This document shows positions 33,801 through 38,399 of a DNA stretch of 64,000 bases, in pieces. The stretch is from Ostrinia nubilalis (lineage: Eukaryota; Arthropoda; Insecta; Lepidoptera; Crambidae). The stretch spans positions 2,897,001 to 2,961,000 of the forward strand of contig NC_087106.1 of assembly GCF_963855985.1 (NCBI RefSeq), in the 5' to 3' direction. A program made the translations under genes and the position numbers. The notes below the pieces were generated by a model, which did no database searches, was not told where the DNA came from, and worked only from the letters and a program-made list of their open reading frames with translations. Positions within the stretch are counted from its first letter, which is position 1. Each line of letters begins with the position of its first letter.

Positions 33801-35283
33801 TTGCACTATACCTTGATATTAGCTGCAAGAAATTTCCTTCGCAAGCGCTCAATCTTCACGAGCCTTGGTAACTCCTTCGGCAGCACAATGCTGAGAAATT
33901 GCAGCTTCGGCACAAATGTCTCAAATGGAAATTGCTGAAAATCAACAAAATACATCCATGGGTATAATTTGTACATGAGTATAGTATCACTTTGTAATTT
34001 AGGTACAGTATTAAGCGATTATAATATCACAAGACTACAAACGTTCTATCAAAGATTGTTCATTCGTCAGGAATAATATAATAAAGAATCTCAGACTGTA
34101 TCAAGTTGTATTTTAATTTTAAAATCGATTAAAATGTATCGTATATGACCGGAGCGAAATATTATAGTTTTACCGCTCAAATAGCGCGCGTAGGTCTGCG
34201 TTTAAGCATTCCATAAGTTAATTGTACACGCGTATCAAACTGTGGGTATGTTCCTATACAGCATTGCGATCACAGCCAGTGCTCTCACCTGTTGATGTGG
34301 AGCACTAAGGGGTCCTCGCGGTGTTATATCGGAACATACCCTGAGTAATTAATGTAATTAAATCATCAAAAGCTGCTTACAATGCTATCATCCTCTCTGT
34401 ACGTCGTCCACCGACCCGGCGGCAAAAGAATCTTCGGTTTTTGAGGTTTCGGCAGTGAAACCAATGTCGGCGCCAGTTTATCCGTCTTAGCCTGAGGTAA
34501 ATATATGAGAAAATACAGTTTCTATGCTTATTTGTCATATTTGAATGCAAAAAATAGTAAACTCAAGTTTTAAAAGTAATGCGCCAAAAATCCAAAACAA
34601 TATTGTTTTTTTTTGTTTCAAAGTTGTCATTGTCAAATTAGTGTTGCCGCTTCCTACCTGTTCAATTGAATATACCTCAAATAATTGCAATGAAATATCG
34701 ATGATTTTCGTTTTGTTCGTGTGGATATGATGCTGAACAAATACAGAACAAGATGGCTTTTTATTAATACGGATATTTCAGAATCCAAAGCCATTTGGAT
34801 TCGTATAAAATATTAATGAAATCAGATATTTTAAGCTGAATAAGATAAATAAATGTGGCAAAAACGCGTTCAAAGCTGGTGGCCGTTGGAGCAGCAGAAT
34901 TCTTGTGTGGCGAATGGCGAAGGCGATCACGGGCCGGAAGACGTAGTGTGGGTAGGTCTCGCACTACGTGGACCATCTGGTGAAGGTCGTGGGAAGTATC
35001 TGGATGCTGGCAGCAGAGCAGGACGGTCGTTAATCCTTAGAGGATACCATTTTCCAGCAGTGGATATCAATTTGACTGAACTGAAACGAACGAACGAACT
35101 AAGATGAATAAAAACCTGTAGAATTAGTTTCATTCGTTTTCTTGCGCAAATATCCTTAGAAGGGTCTTCTTTTGACATATCGGAAACCAATTCGGAGTAG
35201 TATCCTCGTTTAGGAATAGAATCTCTAGTTGTATTGTCGTAAACCACATCATGCTGTCTTATTTTTTTCTTTTTACTATACAT
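727..35283 (-). CDS. DNAH1: Axonemal dynein heavy chain, DNAH1 type; N-terminal 1,266 codons in 29 exons, 3' part outside the window
   Basis: This is the heavy chain of a single-headed inner dynein arm, a motor of ciliary and sperm-flagellar axonemes. I joined 29 minus-strand exons; all junctions are GT-AG and all phases agree, giving one open frame of 3,798 nt. Motifs matching DNAH1 in order include FDNTDFDCR (exon 4), FAQRV (exon 7), [13 protein letters not shown] (exons 12-13), DLINSPFR (exon 14), [14 protein letters not shown] (exons 22-23), [15 protein letters not shown] (exon 24), [13 protein letters not shown] (exon 27) and [10 protein letters not shown] with [14 protein letters not shown] (exon 29). 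These are the N-terminal tail and early linker. The AAA1 P-loop is not reached; human DNAH1 is about 4,265 residues. DNAH3/7/12 share parts of the linker, but the N-terminal tail fits DNAH1 best. Expression is expected in testis and ciliated sensory cells (family knowledge). No promoter could be identified. Confidence 0.93.
921..1101. mobile_element. MITE family with CGCGCCCCACCA ends, copy 1
   Basis: The inverted ends read TCGTTTCATCCACGAAGACG. The same family occurs at 13,583-13,775 and 14,651-14,843, with a solo end near 30,589. It lies between exons 28 and 29. Confidence 0.8.
1432..1520 (-). CDS. DNAH1: DNAH1 exon 28
   Basis: This 89-bp exon enters in phase 0 and leaves in phase 2 (GCGGA|GTGAGT). 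It encodes [19 protein letters not shown] and ends ARGLA, completed to GLAEY by exon 29. Confidence 0.93.
1961..2093 (-). CDS. DNAH1: DNAH1 exon 27
   Basis: This 133-bp exon enters in phase 2 and leaves in phase 0 (AAG|GTCGGT). It encodes [19 protein letters not shown] and [12 protein letters not shown], almost identical to the vertebrate DNAH1 linker. Confidence 0.97.
2663..4246. mobile_element. Fold-back Tc1-like element with about 0.7-kb arms
   Basis: Both outer ends read CACTCAGCGGCACGGAATTT pointing inward, flanked by TA. The two arms are long inverted copies up to about 3,400 and from about 3,515. Each arm carries the 5' half of a Tc1-like transposase: an N-terminal helix-turn-helix ([12 protein letters not shown]) and a second part ([25 protein letters not shown]). 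Only the loop goes slightly further ([10 protein letters not shown]). The catalytic C-terminal half is absent, so it is non-autonomous. It lies in intron 26, just beyond exon 26'. Confidence 0.85.
4269..4386 (-). other. Partial copy of DNAH1 exon 26 (exon 26'), possible alternative exon
   Basis: This segment repeats the last 116 or so bases of exon 26 and its donor (CAGAA|GTGAGT). Three base differences from exon 26 are visible in the aligned codons (AGT/AGC, GCG/GCA, CGT/CGG), and all are synonymous. The frame is open. A possible acceptor, GACTTTAG, precedes it, so the segment would start in phase 1 and end in phase 2, exactly as exon 26 does. If used instead of exon 26 it would replace about 21 residues (GTFIMK to LLA) with one valine. 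Use of this segment is inference; it could equally be an inert intronic duplicate. Confidence 0.75.
4759..4936 (-). CDS. DNAH1: DNAH1 exon 26
   Basis: This 178-bp exon enters in phase 1 and leaves in phase 2 (CAGAA|GTGAGT). It encodes [12 protein letters not shown] and [13 protein letters not shown], matching PDEASQLLDDHI and LTQEVLEEWLNCQ. A partial copy lies 0.37 kb downstream. Confidence 0.95.
4966..5466. mobile_element. MITE cluster with TTGCACCA/TTGCAACA ends
   Basis: Near-inverted ends share GTTTGACAGATTTTTGACG and a segment with AACCGGTG. A second inverted pair (GGCCAACGAGAAGCGATAC at 5,225 and its reverse at 5,515) overlaps it, so two elements may be interleaved. Confidence 0.6.
5570..8033 (-). 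repeat. Tandem array in DNAH1 intron 25 built from the 3' end of exon 25 plus its donor
   Basis: On the minus strand the array starts at the exon 25 donor. Eight long copies carry 110 bp of exon-like sequence: 7,849-7,958, 7,557-7,666, 7,372-7,481, 7,227-7,336, 6,761-6,870, 6,576-6,685, 6,177-6,286 and 5,604-5,713. Ten short copies carry only about the last 27 bp before the donor. Each is followed by a GT donor context and a spacer rich in TGACGTCA and CAGCTG. The long copies stay open, but a CAG just before them would give entry phase 2, whereas exons 24 and 25 both end in phase 1, so they do not fit as cassette exons. Confidence 0.95.
8034..8225 (-). CDS. DNAH1: DNAH1 exon 25 (3' end duplicated downstream)
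   Basis: This 192-bp exon enters and leaves in phase 1 (ACTG|GTGAGT). It encodes [14 protein letters not shown] and IAPYKNTG, matching GKEYAIEQALDKM and LPYKATD. Its last portion and donor recur 18 times in intron 25. Confidence 0.95.
8604..8676 (-). repeat. tRNA-derived SINE head
   Basis: The minus strand has an A-box-like TGGTCTAGTGGTA and a B-box GGTTGGATTCC. The two acceptor-stem halves do not pair, so it is a SINE promoter region and not a working tRNA gene. It sits in intron 24. Confidence 0.65.
8917..9016 (-). CDS. DNAH1: DNAH1 exon 24
   Basis: This 100-bp exon enters in phase 0 and leaves in phase 1 (GCTG|GTAAGA). It encodes [20 protein letters not shown], a dynein linker signature. 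Confidence 0.96.
9340..9870. repeat. Dispersed repeat, copy 1
   Basis: About 0.5 kb is shared with 17,405-17,880, including GTGACGTGAGGTGCCAAACTG and the end CTCGCGGAGATG. It may be the end of a non-LTR element; no protein supports a family. Confidence 0.6.
10041..10201 (-). CDS. DNAH1: DNAH1 exon 23
   Basis: This 161-bp exon enters in phase 1 and leaves in phase 0 (CGG|GTGAGT). It encodes [15 protein letters not shown] and [15 protein letters not shown], matching WMNDPLSAIDAEQLE and FKTMHKCVKQFKDMP. Confidence 0.96.
10964..12015. mobile_element. About 1.05-kb inverted-repeat element, copy 1
   Basis: The ends TATAGTCTATCCAATATAGC are inverted at the other side. It is related along its length to 25,375-26,899. 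It contains a LINE fragment (next entry) that the second copy lacks. Confidence 0.85.
11454..11690 (-). mobile_element. 5'-truncated non-LTR retrotransposon fragment
   Basis: It encodes a C-terminal tail with [10 protein letters not shown] and [18 protein letters not shown], which looks like the end of a LINE-type reverse transcriptase polyprotein. The fragment is bounded by GTTTTAATTTA on both sides. This is a target-site duplication, because the second host element copy has this sequence once. Confidence 0.65.
12721..12901 (-). CDS. DNAH1: DNAH1 exon 22 (linker start)
   Basis: This 181-bp exon enters in phase 0 and leaves in phase 1 (TCAG|GTAAGA). It encodes [16 protein letters not shown], the conserved FQPYLDLWTTAS motif at the start of the dynein linker. 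Confidence 0.96.
13205..13370 (+). mobile_element. RTE-type LINE 3' end
   Basis: A decayed copy of the RTE C-terminus and 3' end (GGCCGGAAGACG, CAGCAGTGGACGTC). Related fragments are at 31,447-31,600 and 34,925-35,095. Confidence 0.65.
13583..13775. mobile_element. MITE family with CGCGCCCCACCA ends, copy 2
   Basis: Same ends and interior as the copy at 921-1,101. The element stops about 30 bp beyond the exon 21 donor on the intron side. Confidence 0.8.
13806..13949 (-). CDS. DNAH1: DNAH1 exon 21
   Basis: Exon 21 has 48 codons, phase 0 at both ends, with donor GTATGT. It encodes the [15 protein letters not shown] helix that precedes the linker. Confidence 0.94.
14081..14292. mobile_element. 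MITE with GGCTGGTTTTAGTGTCACGC ends
   Basis: The inverted ends (GGCTGGTTTTAGTGTCACGC and GTGACACTAAAACAAGCC) enclose GC-rich inverted segments. The element at 31,614-31,862 has related ends. It is in intron 20. Confidence 0.8.
14410..14508 (-). CDS. DNAH1: DNAH1 exon 20
   Basis: Exon 20 has 33 codons, phase 0 at both ends. It encodes [18 protein letters not shown], matching DYQVMDEFLYNLSSDDFN. Confidence 0.95.
14651..14843. mobile_element. MITE family with CGCGCCCCACCA ends, copy 3
   Basis: This copy is inverted relative to copies 1 and 2. It is directly followed by another MITE starting at 14,843. Confidence 0.8.
14843..15061. mobile_element. Near-palindromic MITE
   Basis: The ends AATGAGGGTTTTCG are inverted. 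Internal inverted blocks include CCGCCAGATGGCAATACGTA and AATCACGCAGCATTTGGACC. It ends 50 bp from the exon 19 donor. Confidence 0.8.
15111..15245 (-). CDS. DNAH1: DNAH1 exon 19
   Basis: Exon 19 has 45 codons, phase 0 at both ends, with donor GTAAGT. It encodes [17 protein letters not shown], matching EKPNSIEELAELREWM. Confidence 0.95.
15332..15512. mobile_element. MITE with TAAGAGTAGGCGCACACCG ends
   Basis: The inverted ends run TAAGAGTAGGCGCACACCGT and onward. The element is 181 bp, without an ORF, in intron 18. Confidence 0.8.
15626..15718 (-). CDS. DNAH1: DNAH1 exon 18
   Basis: Exon 18 has 31 codons, phase 0 at both ends, with acceptor TTCCACAG and donor GTATGA. It is helical in character ([17 protein letters not shown]). 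Confidence 0.92.
15867..16130. mobile_element. TA-flanked MITE, copy 2 (near-palindromic)
   Basis: The 264-bp element has inverted repeats of roughly 50 bp or more beginning CAGGGTGTTAGGTAAATGGG, with TA on each side, as for Tc1/mariner-type MITEs. It has no ORF. Confidence 0.85.
16135..16656. mobile_element. Tc1-like non-autonomous element, copy 1
   Basis: The ends CTGGTCATCACAAAAATCG are inverted at the other side. No transposase is present. It directly follows the MITE ending at 16,130 in intron 17. Confidence 0.75.
16730..16871 (-). CDS. DNAH1: DNAH1 exon 17
   Basis: This 142-bp exon enters in phase 2 and leaves in phase 0 (AAG|GTATCT). It encodes [13 protein letters not shown], equivalent to IIGPFYINTDNVK. 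Confidence 0.93.
17405..17880. repeat. Dispersed repeat, copy 2
   Basis: Counterpart of 9,340-9,870. It is followed by a GGTCATAGTCATA-type simple repeat at 17,876-17,930, a pattern also seen at 17,160-17,185. Confidence 0.6.
18067..18208 (-). CDS. DNAH1: DNAH1 exon 16
   Basis: This 142-bp exon enters in phase 1 and leaves in phase 2 (GTAGA|GTGAGT). [13 protein letters not shown] fits the GLHEPLVEELRATI segment of the family. Confidence 0.93.
18925..19042 (-). CDS. DNAH1: DNAH1 exon 15
   Basis: This 118-bp exon enters in phase 0 and leaves in phase 1 (ATCG|GTAAGC). The product has IPQVHPMIM, matching AVPQLEKLVM of DNAH1. Intron 14 is about 1.95 kb and is largely filled by exon-14 copies. 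Confidence 0.93.
19368..19573. mobile_element. MITE with ACCCATCCTTATC inner repeats, copy 1
   Basis: The ends AAAGTCCGGTCGCCGAGCAG are inverted, with CGCGCGTAATT blocks inside. It shares its interior with 23,915-24,130. Located in intron 14. Confidence 0.75.
19824..20140 (-). mobile_element. 5'-truncated RTE LINE inside the exon-14 array
   Basis: It encodes the RTE C-terminal block ([38 protein letters not shown]) with one frame break. It ends in an ATGATG tail abutting the last exon-14 copy. Confidence 0.85.
20216..20335 (+). mobile_element. RTE LINE 3' fragment inside the exon-14 array
   Basis: The plus strand encodes [20 protein letters not shown]. It has the opposite orientation to the RTE at 19,824 and truncates one exon-14 copy. 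Confidence 0.75.
20991..21209 (-). CDS. DNAH1: DNAH1 exon 14 (3' end duplicated downstream)
   Basis: Exon 14 has 73 codons, phase 0 at both ends. It encodes [18 protein letters not shown] and the end PAQFE, which joins IVIQRLF in exon 15. Its last 132 bp and the donor recur downstream with a 157-bp period. I chose the first donor because reading on into the copies shifts frame and terminates near 20,835. Confidence 0.92.
22115..22225. mobile_element. MITE with ATGCCCGTTTTCACC ends, copy 1
   Basis: About 110 bp, with inverted ends ATGCCCGTTTTCACCATCAA. Other copies are at 23,361 and 24,198, all within introns 10-13. Confidence 0.85.
22786..22873 (-). CDS. DNAH1: DNAH1 exon 13
   Basis: This 88-bp exon enters in phase 2 and leaves in phase 0 (CAG|GTTGGT). 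[17 protein letters not shown] matches the conserved WYNLYETNWEVY segment. Intron 12 is only 298 bp and contains a 181-bp MITE. Confidence 0.94.
22942..23122. mobile_element. MITE filling intron 12
   Basis: The ends AGGGCTATATTTCACCGGGA are inverted. The 181-bp element makes up most of the 298-bp intron 12, ending 50 bp from the exon 12 donor. Confidence 0.85.
23172..23251 (-). CDS. DNAH1: DNAH1 exon 12
   Basis: This 80-bp exon enters in phase 0 and leaves in phase 2 (AAAGG|GTGAGT). It ends MSFRDVGK, followed by GWYN in exon 13, as in the DMSKGWYN motif of DNAH1. Confidence 0.92.
23361..23481. mobile_element. MITE with ATGCCCGTTTTCACC ends, copy 2
   Basis: Same ends; it is adjacent to a GGCCCGGTTTCCACCAAG element end starting near 23,484. 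Confidence 0.85.
23754..23843 (-). CDS. DNAH1: DNAH1 exon 11
   Basis: Exon 11 has 30 codons, phase 0 at both ends, with donor GTAAGT. The product starts [11 protein letters not shown]. Confidence 0.85.
23915..24130. mobile_element. MITE with ACCCATCCTTATC inner repeats, copy 2
   Basis: The ends CTATAGTCTGGTCCGGGAGC are inverted. It is longer in its arms than copy 1. Located in intron 10. Confidence 0.75.
24198..24313. mobile_element. MITE with ATGCCCGTTTTCACC ends, copy 3
   Basis: Same ends. A separate hairpin (TTTCTACATCGAAGGGA inverted around 24,370) follows it. Confidence 0.85.
24838..24959 (-). CDS. DNAH1: DNAH1 exon 10
   Basis: This 122-bp exon enters in phase 1 and leaves in phase 0 (AAG|GTTAGG). 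Intron 9 upstream is about 2.45 kb and holds a 1.5-kb nested inverted-repeat element. Confidence 0.87.
25375..26899. mobile_element. Inverted-repeat element, copy 2, with two nested insertions
   Basis: The ends match 10,964-12,015. Insertions are a roughly 0.2-kb repeat starting CTAGCTGACCCGGCGAAC (25,536-25,733) and a Tc1-like MITE at 26,052-26,575. It fills much of intron 9. Confidence 0.85.
26052..26575. mobile_element. Tc1-like non-autonomous element, copy 2
   Basis: About 0.5 kb, related in inverse orientation to 16,135-16,656. The ends read ACACTCGGCATCAAATAAAT, flanked by TA. Confidence 0.75.
27410..27536 (-). CDS. DNAH1: DNAH1 exon 9
   Basis: This 127-bp exon enters in phase 0 and leaves in phase 1 (TATG|GTGAGA). 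The product is lysine- and tyrosine-rich and ends VAPVPDY. Confidence 0.87.
28237..28389. mobile_element. MITE with GGTGGAATTGTGTAAAGC ends
   Basis: The inverted ends GGTGGAATTGTGTAAAGCAA surround an inner ATTTGACAG inverted pair. Located in intron 8. Confidence 0.75.
28452..28577. repeat. ATAATC/GATTAT simple repeat touching the exon 8 donor
   Basis: A degenerate trinucleotide-derived tract begins at the exon 8 5' splice site. Similar tracts occur at 27,890-27,960 and 28,000-28,025. Confidence 0.9.
28578..28722 (-). CDS. DNAH1: DNAH1 exon 8
   Basis: This 145-bp exon enters in phase 2 and leaves in phase 0. It encodes [14 protein letters not shown], matching LYNLYVDCMP of the family. The donor GTAATC runs straight into an ATAATC-type simple repeat. 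Confidence 0.93.
29162..29266 (-). CDS. DNAH1: DNAH1 exon 7
   Basis: This 105-bp exon enters and leaves in phase 2. [19 protein letters not shown] is strongly DNAH1-like. The donor GTTGGT is non-consensus, but it is the only one that keeps frame into exon 8. Confidence 0.93.
29320..29816. mobile_element. hAT-like non-autonomous element with CCGGATCCGG clusters
   Basis: The inverted ends are TAGGGATTGCAATCCGG. Subterminal clusters of GGATCCGG flank an AT-rich middle. It has no transposase. The hAT assignment is inference from end style. Confidence 0.6.
29817..29995. mobile_element. Near-perfect palindromic MITE
   Basis: The ends AGTGCCTTTTCACACGTTCC and inner GGCGCCGGGTACCCGG are inverted. 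It directly abuts the preceding element. Confidence 0.85.
29999..30137. mobile_element. GC-rich palindromic MITE
   Basis: Inverted blocks CCAACGCGTG, GATCGCCATCGCCGGCGCGA and GACAGGTCGCGCG. It abuts the previous MITE. Confidence 0.75.
30363..30478. mobile_element. Short MITE with GGCCCGGTTTCCACCAAG ends
   Basis: About 115 bp, with ends inverted. A related left end occurs at 23,484. Confidence 0.75.
30953..31038 (-). CDS. DNAH1: DNAH1 exon 6
   Basis: This 86-bp exon enters in phase 0 and leaves in phase 2 (AA|GTGAGT). The [12 protein letters not shown] segment matches the LDYDEEKKLYLV-type tail region of DNAH1. Confidence 0.9.
31250..31360 (-). mobile_element. RTE 3' end with CAT-repeat tail
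   Basis: The ATC/CAT repeat plus TTTCAGCCATAGGACGTCCA is the RTE 3' terminus on the minus strand. It lies in intron 5. Confidence 0.75.
31447..31600 (+). mobile_element. RTE 3' end, plus strand
   Basis: A decayed RTE C-terminal region with CAGCAGTGGACGTC, ending near the following MITE. Confidence 0.65.
31614..31862. mobile_element. MITE ending 20 bp from the exon 5 donor
   Basis: The ends GGCTGGTTTTAGAGTCACGC are inverted, with internal CAGCGCTGAC palindromes. It is related to 14,081-14,292. Confidence 0.85.
31883..32024 (-). CDS. DNAH1: DNAH1 exon 5
   Basis: This 142-bp exon enters in phase 2 and leaves in phase 0. [13 protein letters not shown] continues the DNAH1 motif from exon 4. A MITE ends about 20 bp beyond the donor, and a SINE begins about 25 bp upstream of the acceptor. 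Confidence 0.93.
32051..32300 (-). mobile_element. tRNA-headed SINE, full length
   Basis: On the minus strand: head CCGTTTGGTGTAGTGGTTC, B-box GAGTTCGATTCCC, and tail TGTAAAATGTCCAAGGATAT. The same family is at 36,675-36,921 and, split, at 10,614-12,662. A solo tail is at 32,699-32,785. Confidence 0.85.
33083..33228 (-). CDS. DNAH1: DNAH1 exon 4
   Basis: This 146-bp exon enters in phase 0 and leaves in phase 2, with donor GTATGT. It encodes the DNAH1-diagnostic segment ending [10 protein letters not shown]. Confidence 0.93.
33812..33934 (-). CDS. DNAH1: DNAH1 exon 3
   Basis: Exon 3 has 41 codons, phase 0 at both ends, with acceptor TTTTCAG and donor GTATAG. It carries the basic ERLRRKF motif, which aligns with the ERRKQQY segment of DNAH1. 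Confidence 0.9.
34381..34491 (-). CDS. DNAH1: DNAH1 exon 2
   Basis: Exon 2 has 37 codons, phase 0 at both ends, between CTCAG and GTAAGC. It is proline- and lysine-rich, ending in [16 protein letters not shown]. Confidence 0.88.
34925..35095 (+). mobile_element. RTE 3' end, plus strand, in intron 1
   Basis: A decayed copy with GGCCGGAAGACG and CAGCAGTGGAT, ending in a GAACGAACGAAC tail 20 bp from the exon 1 donor. Confidence 0.65.
35116..35283 (-). CDS. DNAH1: DNAH1 exon 1 (start codon)
   Basis: This exon has 56 codons and ends in phase 0 at CAG|GTTTTT. The ATG at 35,283 is the first in frame: a TAA lies four codons upstream, followed by TTA, TTG and ATA. The product begins MYSKKKK and contains KRGYYSEL, which resembles the KQRGFYSDIL segment near the DNAH1 N-terminus. 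An upstream non-coding exon cannot be excluded. Confidence 0.85.
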
Positions 35284-35451
35284 TATCAATAATTAACAAC
35301 TTATTCGAATAATTATTAACATTAACTTATTTTTACTTTTGTAATAATAAAACGGATGTCACGTGTGACATTGTCAAGAATTCTCTTTTTAAAGCATTTA
35401 TCAGTTTGATAAACAAAAAAGTTTACATTTATGTTCACATTCACATCAGCC

Positions 35452-35577
35452 CCCCTAGACAAAACGCACTTTTTGATCGAATCGAAAATCGAATCCGTCA
35501 AAACTCCATACAAAAAAGGGGCTTTTCGACCACTTTTCGACTGGTTTGCGATTATAATTTGCACTTTGTCTAGACCC
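35452..35577. mobile_element. Short MITE upstream of the DNAH1 start
   Basis: The ends CCTAGACAAA and TTTGTCTAGACC are inverted. It lies 170-295 bp upstream of the ATG, so it may be in or near the promoter. Confidence 0.65.
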
Positions 35578-36014
35578 ACTGACATACTCTCTAATCCACA
35601 GATATGGATTAGAGTAGATACAGCAAGTTGATCGTCAAAGCGTGCCATTCCGATATGTCCAAATGGACATACATGGTCAAGTGATGTTCATGTAATCCGA
35701 TTACAACAATCGATTACGATGATTTTACGAGGACAGTAGTACGAACACGGTAGAAAGAAGAAATTATTTACGGATTGAGAATTGTAAATAACAGCACAAG
35801 TAACAAATAATTAATTAGAAAAAGTAGCAGTAGAAGAAGTATAAAGTAGCATTGTTTTTAATACATATCCTGCGATGTACTCTTAAGAGTTAAAACCATG
35901 GTCCCTGTATGTGGTGCACTCATACCGATCCCAAGGAACCGTACTTACTCATAACAATAAGACACACACTGATCCATGTATTCATGCACTTGACAAATTT
36001 ATGTCTTGAAACGA

Positions 36015-37912
36015 GGGACCGTTCAAGTATTACGTAAGCACCAAGGGGGGGTGGGGGGGTCTCTGTTTTGCTTATTTTGATGACATGGGGGGGTAGGGGG
36101 GTCTAGATGATGATTACGTCATCGTTAGTTATTTACGTTTTTTCGGGGATTCCCGCAAATAATACATATGCGTAGGCGCGTCTTTCCGTTCTATACATGG
36201 CCAGAACGCACCCATAGGAAACTGCTCGTGTATATTTTGTAGTGCCCGTTTGTAAATCTGTGACTCCAAACTATACACGAATTTTGCGTACTGATCGTGT
36301 ATAGTTTGGAAGAGCTCAGTAAAAAAACTCATATCCAAACTATACTCGATTAGTTTCTACTACACCACTTACACTTGACTAGAGCGTGTTTAGTTGATAT
36401 TGATTTAGTAAAATATGGAATTATATTTAAAATTACATTTATTCGATATTATTACATAAAATATTATTATTTTACTGAATCTATAATAAATCTAGTTTTT
36501 TAACACTATTGTAAGTGGTTTTTTAAATTAAATTGATTAGGTAGATTTCAAATTAAATAACAATTATTAGTGTAATCATAAATTCATTTAAAATGAGAGA
36601 GAGTGAGAGAAGAAAGTTCAACGTGCATTATTAATACATTATGCGAGACTTTAAATGCTAGGTTTGTATTATCAGCCGTTTGGTGTAGTGGTTCGAAACG
36701 GACTACTATTCCGGAGGTAGCGGGTTCGATTCCCGCACAGTACAAACATTTGTGTGCATGAACATATTTGTTTGTATTGGACTGGGTGTTTTCTATGTAT
36801 AGTAAGTATGTATTTACAAAAAAAAAAGTATTTAAGTATGTATGTTTAATACTTAGTATTATGTACAAGCTTTGCTTAGTTTGGGACTAGAAGCGCAGTG
36901 TAAAATGTCTAAGGATATTTTTTTATTATTTATTTTATTTATTAACTTTTGTCTCAAGAACAAAATCATTTTGACATATTTCCATACCTACATAATTCTT
37001 AATTTAAGAGTTATTCGAGAATTGGTGAAAATTAAATATCAGCCTCAAAACAAATATCTTTTCTATGGCAGAATACGTGTCGAAAGATGATTCAATGTTT
37101 AAAGTAGACACGCAGATATGAATTAATATGTAATAGAAAGAGAGGTCAATAAGACAAAATGACTAGCATGCAACTACTCGCGTATAAATTGTAATCACGC
37201 ACTTATTACAATACATACATGCGTACTGGCGATGTATATTTTGGAGTAAGATAATTGACCTAAGTCACTACAAAGTATACGCGAGCAGTACGCAGCATAT
37301 GCGTACTGGTCGTGTATAGTTTGGAGGAGCTTAGTAAAAAAAGTCATCTCCAAACTATACTCGATTAGTTTCACACCCTTGCGTTCTGGCTATGTATAGA
37401 ACGGAAAGACGCTGCGTAGGCACTCGCCTTGAGAACTGATTAGGGGAATTACCGCACATTAGGGATATTACCGTGCGCTATTCACTTGTCTAATAATTAA
37501 CTCTCGTGCCGACATTGCCCATTGAAATTTGAGAGTCGCAGTCCGCATAAAATATTATTATACGCGAAGCCGGCCTCCCGCGCGCGTGTTTTGTTTGGAT
37601 ACTAAACGTATTGTAAGCATTGAAAGTTATCATTTGTGTTTATGTTGATGCATAATTGATGCAATTATGTTTGTTGTGTTCTTTTTTTTTCAGATTATAT
37701 TTTTTTGTTCCTACTCTATGTGTATCAGTAAAAACCTAATATTTTCATGAATTTTCCTATTTTAAAAATGACAATATAAAAAACATTTATAACAAAATGT
37801 TTACGTAAGCATAGGGGGAGGGGGTAAGTGCTTTGCTTACTTTTGATGACAAGGGGGGCGGGGGGGGTAAAAAATGGTAAGAAATCTGCTTACGTAATAC
37901 TTGAACGGCCCC
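36015..37912. mobile_element. Inverted-repeat element with G-rich subterminal tracts, containing nested elements
   Basis: The ends GGACCGTTCAAGTATTACGT are inverted at 37,887-37,912, with long G tracts just inside. A second element with ends CGTCTTTCCGTTCTATACAT (36,178 to 37,412) sits within, and a SINE within that. No transposase is readable. Confidence 0.8.
36675..36921 (+). mobile_element. tRNA-headed SINE, plus strand
   Basis: Head GCCGTTTGGTGTAGTGGTTC, B-box GGTTCGATTCCCGC, and tail AAAATGTCTAAGGATA. This is the innermost level of the 36-38 kb nest. Confidence 0.85.
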
Positions 37913-38214
37913 GCAGGTAGGGTAAAAAAAATAACGAGATTTGACGATTTGTTAGAATTAATTTATTTAAAAAGGTAAATAAAGATGTTTTTGATTTTTG
38001 TATTTAACAAATTATCAGTTTTATCGGAATTAATTAATTGTCAAATCGAGTCACCTGATATCTTTCGATGACTATGCGAATGCAGTACGATGATACGATT
38101 ATTTTTACGTTGCGGCAATCACTAAAATTCGCTAGAATGACACTAATGACGTTTAAAAAGTGGCACGCTCGGCTTCATACAAATTTTTTCACATGCTGCA
38201 TCTATCCATATCCT

Positions 38215-38382
38215 GAGCCCCGATTACGGTAATTTTTAACGTCAACAATCCAGACACGCTTCTCGATTCTGCGATACGATTGGTCGTTCAACAGCGTACG
38301 TCAGCTGTTTTGACCAATCGTATTGCAGAATTAGAAACGCGTCTGGATTGTAGACGTTAAAAGTTACCGTAATCGGGGCTCT
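38215..38382. mobile_element. Near-palindromic MITE with AGCCCCGATTACGGTAA ends
   Basis: 168 bp with inverted ends and an inner inverted pair ACCAATCGTAT. The end style resembles CCCCGATTGCGCTA of the element at 59,906. Confidence 0.85.
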
Positions 38383-38399
38383 GTGCTCTAATCTGTGAT

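Noticed and set aside
35322..35648. 108-aa minus-strand ORF just upstream of DNAH1, considered as an upstream exon
   Set aside because: It overlaps a MITE, has no family similarity and is closed by stops before the DNAH1 ATG.
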